Below are positions 61,670-64,000 of a stretch of 64,000 nucleotides of DNA, in pieces. The stretch is from positions 1 to 64,000 of the forward strand of contig NZ_JAPCID010000038.1 of assembly GCF_027587175.1 (NCBI RefSeq), written 5' to 3'. Made by a program: the position numbers and the translations under genes. Origin of the DNA: Solirubrobacter deserti. Lineage in GTDB: Bacteria > Actinomycetota > Thermoleophilia > Solirubrobacterales > Solirubrobacteraceae. Every line of letters begins with the position of its first letter. Within the stretch, counting starts at the first letter, position 1. Below the pieces are notes generated by a model that worked only from the letters and a program-made list of their open reading frames with translations, was not told the origin of the DNA and did no database searches.

Positions 61670-64000
61670 CTACGGGTTCGTGGTGGACAGAGTGAACGTC
61701 AGCGTCTTGGAGTACGTGCCGGTGCGCAGCGGATCGGTGCGCTTGATCAGCTGCCGGAACGTCAGAGCGACCGACTCGTTCGACGTCGGACCCGTCCAGG
61801 CCGCCTTCGCCAGCTCCACGCGCAGCGGCTCGGCGAGCGAGAACGCGCCGTTGGTCATGTGACCCGGGTCGCTCACGGCCAGCGTCGCGTCGCCCGCGGT
61901 GCTGGTCACCGTGGCCGCGCCCATGGTGGAGTAGTCCTGCTCGACGCCCGGCGTGAACGGGGCGAACGGGGCCACGGCGCCGAGCGACAGCGCGAGCGTC
62001 GCCGGCACGGTGCCGCCGACCTCGCCCCCGAACACCTCACGCACCCGGACATTGCGGTACATGACGTTGTTGGTCGCGTTCTCGAGGCCGATGAACCCCT
62101 CGCCGCCGTTGCGCACCGCGTCGTGGTACTCGCTGACGAGCACCCCGTTGAGGCGGACCTCGAGGTGCTTGCCGACCGCGCGGACGTTGAGCGTGTTCCA
62201 CTCGCGCGTGGGCTTGAAGTTCGTCGCCGTCGAAGCCGCGAACGTCGTCGCCCCGCGCTCCTGCGTGATCGCGCCGGTCCGCGTCGCCGCGGTGCCGTTG
62301 TCGAGGATCGCGACCTGGTAGCCCGAGTCGGCGTCGGCCACGGACTGCGGCGCCGGGAAGCGCAGCAGCACGCCGCCGTTATTGCCGACTGCCGCGACAC
62401 GGTAGTCCACGGACAACTCGAAGTCCTTGAACCTGCGGGCGCTGTACCAGAGCACGCCGGGGTTCGCGGACGTCGCGCCGCCCGAGGTCGCGAGCGAGGC
62501 CATATAAGTGCGCGCGAAGGCGCCGGCGCCGAGCGCGCTCCAGCCCGCGAGCGTCTCGCCGTCCCACAGCTCCGCGACCGCGCCGGTGCGGAAGTCCCAC
62601 GCCACCGCGCCGGTCCCGCACGTCTGGCTTGCGTCCACGCACGCGGTGACCATGTCGGTGGCGGCGACCGGGGACGAGTACGTGTAGCTCGCGCGGCCCT
62701 GCGCGTCGAGCGGGACCACTTCCCGCGCGACCTGGACGCCGGCGCGCGTGATCTCGAAGGTCATGTCCTGGCCGCCCGCGGACGCCTGCGCGTCGACGGT
62801 CGTCGTGCCGCCGGCAACCGCCCGCGCGGTGCGGACCGCGACCGTGCCGCTGGGCGCCGCGTAGGCCGTGACGTCCTTGGTCGCGGTGCCGAACACGGTG
62901 TCGCCGTCGCGCACGGTCAGCGTCACCGGGTAGCGGCCCGGCGCGGCGTAGGCGTGCGTCGCGGTCGCGCCCTCACCCGTCGTCCCGTCGCCGAAGGCCC
63001 AGTGGTAGCTGGCGCTCGCCGGCGCGGCGAACTGCGCGCCCATGACCTGCACCGACAGCGGCGCGGTCGGCGTGGCCTCGAAGCGCGTCACCGCGCGCGT
63101 CACGCGCAGCTGCGCGGACACGCCGTCCTGGATGTCGAGCACCTCGAACTGCGTGCCGGTCTCCGGGTCGGTGAACTGCGCGGGTCCGTCGCCCTGGCCC
63201 TTGCCGAGCGTCGCGATGTCCACCTCGTTCGTGCAGCCGCCGCCCGTGGAGCCCGGCTGCGCGTCGATGACCTTGATCGACCCGTAGGAGTTCAGGACGG
63301 TGACGTTGACCCGGTACAGCAGCACGCCCCAGTCGCACATGCGGCTGGCGCCGGGCGTGGCGGTCGTCGTCGCGTCCAACCCGACCGGCGCACGTAGCTC
63401 CGCGACCACCGCGCTCGTCGGCGAGGTGCGGATCACGACGCCCTTCTTGGTCACGCCGTCCGGAGGCGTGGAGACGGGGGAGAGCGTGTACTCGGCCGTC
63501 CCGTCGGACGCCAGGCAGCCGAAGTCCGGGTCGTCGAGCCAGCCGAGCTTCCACTTGTTCCAGGCCATGAACTCCGGCGCGTGGCCGAGGATGTTGCCCA
63601 TCAGGTCCCAGCCGCCGACCCACAGGTGGGTCGCGCCGGTGCCCGAGCCGTTGTAGGACTCCGGCAGCGAGATCGCGTGCCCCGTCTCGTGATTGACGAT
63701 CTTCGGGCCCCAGGTGAACATGTCCTGGCCGTAGGTGGCGCCGTTCTTGACGATCGTCCCGTCGACGGCGATCTGGTCGCTGTAGAGGTTGAGCTCCGGC
63801 GAGAACGCGATCTGCGTCGCGTTGCGCGGCGGCATGATGTAGACGAGGTCGTAGCCCGCGAAGTTCACGTGCGGATCGGCCTTGAGCACCGCCGCGCGTG
63901 CGTACTTCTTCTGGTTGGCGATCGAGAACGTCGAGCGCGTCATGCCGTAGGCCGTCGACGGCTCATCCATCCGGTGCCACTGCGGCGCGAGGTCGACGTC
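61670..64000 (-). CDS. M6-like metalloprotease with PKD, DUF1080 and WxL-like C-terminus (partial)
   Basis: Open from the window edge (5' end missing); 777 residues visible. The catalytic zinc motif HETGH is followed by SLPESY and GGWDLMG, as in M6/immune-inhibitor-A proteases. Then a beta region, a PKD domain (WAFGDGTTGEG), an Ig-like section, a DUF1080 (concanavalin-like) domain with GWSALGAG and FELSVDYRV, and a C-terminal domain (GGTVPATLALSLG ... TLTFTLSTTNP) shared with the 1517-residue protein at 22428. Secreted, probably degrades extracellular protein. Confidence 0.82.
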   Translation of the reverse strand, partial: DVDLAPQWHRMDEPSTAYGMTRSTFSIANQKKYARAAVLKADPHVNFAGYDLVYIMPPRNATQIAFSPELNLYSDQIAVDGTIVKNGATYGQDMFTWGPKIVNHETGHAISLPESYNGSGTGATHLWVGGWDLMGNILGHAPEFMAWNKWKLGWLDDPDFGCLASDGTAEYTLSPVSTPPDGVTKKGVVIRTSPTSAVVAELRAPVGLDATTTATPGASRMCDWGVLLYRVNVTVLNSYGSIKVIDAQPGSTGGGCTNEVDIATLGKGQGDGPAQFTDPETGTQFEVLDIQDGVSAQLRVTRAVTRFEATPTAPLSVQVMGAQFAAPASASYHWAFGDGTTGEGATATHAYAAPGRYPVTLTVRDGDTVFGTATKDVTAYAAPSGTVAVRTARAVAGGTTTVDAQASAGGQDMTFEITRAGVQVAREVVPLDAQGRASYTYSSPVAATDMVTACVDASQTCGTGAVAWDFRTGAVAELWDGETLAGWSALGAGAFARTYMASLATSGGATSANPGVLWYSARRFKDFELSVDYRVAAVGNNGGVLLRFPAPQSVADADSGYQVAILDNGTAATRTGAITQERGATTFAASTATNFKPTREWNTLNVRAVGKHLEVRLNGVLVSEYHDAVRNGGEGFIGLENATNNVMYRNVRVREVFGGEVGGTVPATLALSLGAVAPFAPFTPGVEQDYSTMGAATVTSTAGDATLAVSDPGHMTNGAFSLAEPLRVELAKAAWTGPTSNESVALTFRQLIKRTDPLRTGTYSKTLTFTLSTTNP

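Overview
The window is GC-rich bacterial DNA whose gene content points to an actinobacterium, most likely a soil member of the Thermoleophilia/Solirubrobacterales (Solirubrobacter/Conexibacter type). That placement is inferred from very high third-position GC, many GTG starts and leaderless promoters, secreted proteins with Thr-Pro linkers and a C-terminal beta-sandwich ending in a basic motif, and an actinobacterial 'anchored repeat' ABC transporter. No rRNA, intact tRNA, CRISPR array or replication origin was seen.

Bases 1-21650 form one zinc-homeostasis locus. It contains a Fur-family regulator (Zur), a COG0523 zinc GTPase, a conventional ZnuA/ZnuC/ZnuB system with an extra permease, and an 'anchored repeat' ABC transporter whose substrate-binding protein carries an inserted choice-of-anchor M domain. 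Around these lie secreted proteins built from nine choice-of-anchor M domains and two large NHL beta-propellers. A shared 15-bp dyad (TGRGA-N5-TCYCA type) sits in the promoters of all these units. Most of those promoters appear leaderless, with the start codon 6-9 bases after the -10 box. The simplest reading is a Zur-repressed, cell-surface zinc capture and import system. Conserved GHxD and HxHxxW motifs in the M domains are candidate zinc ligands.

Bases 21650-27320 hold a single 1517-residue secreted multidomain protein (ThuA, sugar-dehydrogenase propeller, PKD, CBM6-like, laminin-G-like, WxL-like C-terminus). It is flanked by two decayed copies of a tRNA-like sequence. Bases 27320-33940 are one leftward cluster: small membrane protein, STAND/SARP regulator, YceI, FMN reductase, MFS exporter and a sigma factor. 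Bases 34000-38150 hold an alpha/beta-hydrolase pseudogene, a divergent MFS/LysR pair and another MFS exporter. Bases 38300-39860 are a copper locus (DUF4396 membrane protein, HMA chaperone, CsoR, three CsoR-type operators and a previously unannotatable 24-residue peptide gene).

Bases 40100-43100 are an island of very small genes with good ribosome sites, most without a recognisable function. Bases 43250-46470 encode an aromatic ring-cleavage operon (VOC extradiol dioxygenase, HMG/RraA aldolase, GalB-type hydratase, DUF6282). Next come a membrane GGDEF/HD-GYP protein, an RTX-like secreted protein, an internally deleted LuxR regulator, three alpha/beta hydrolases, a PEP-mutase family enzyme, and an operon of small membrane protein, ECF sigma factor and haem peroxidase. 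The right end holds an OTCase paralogue operon, LtrA-UspA, small secreted proteins, an AIM24 protein and a truncated M6-like metalloprotease running off the edge. The protease shares its C-terminal domain with the 1517-residue protein.
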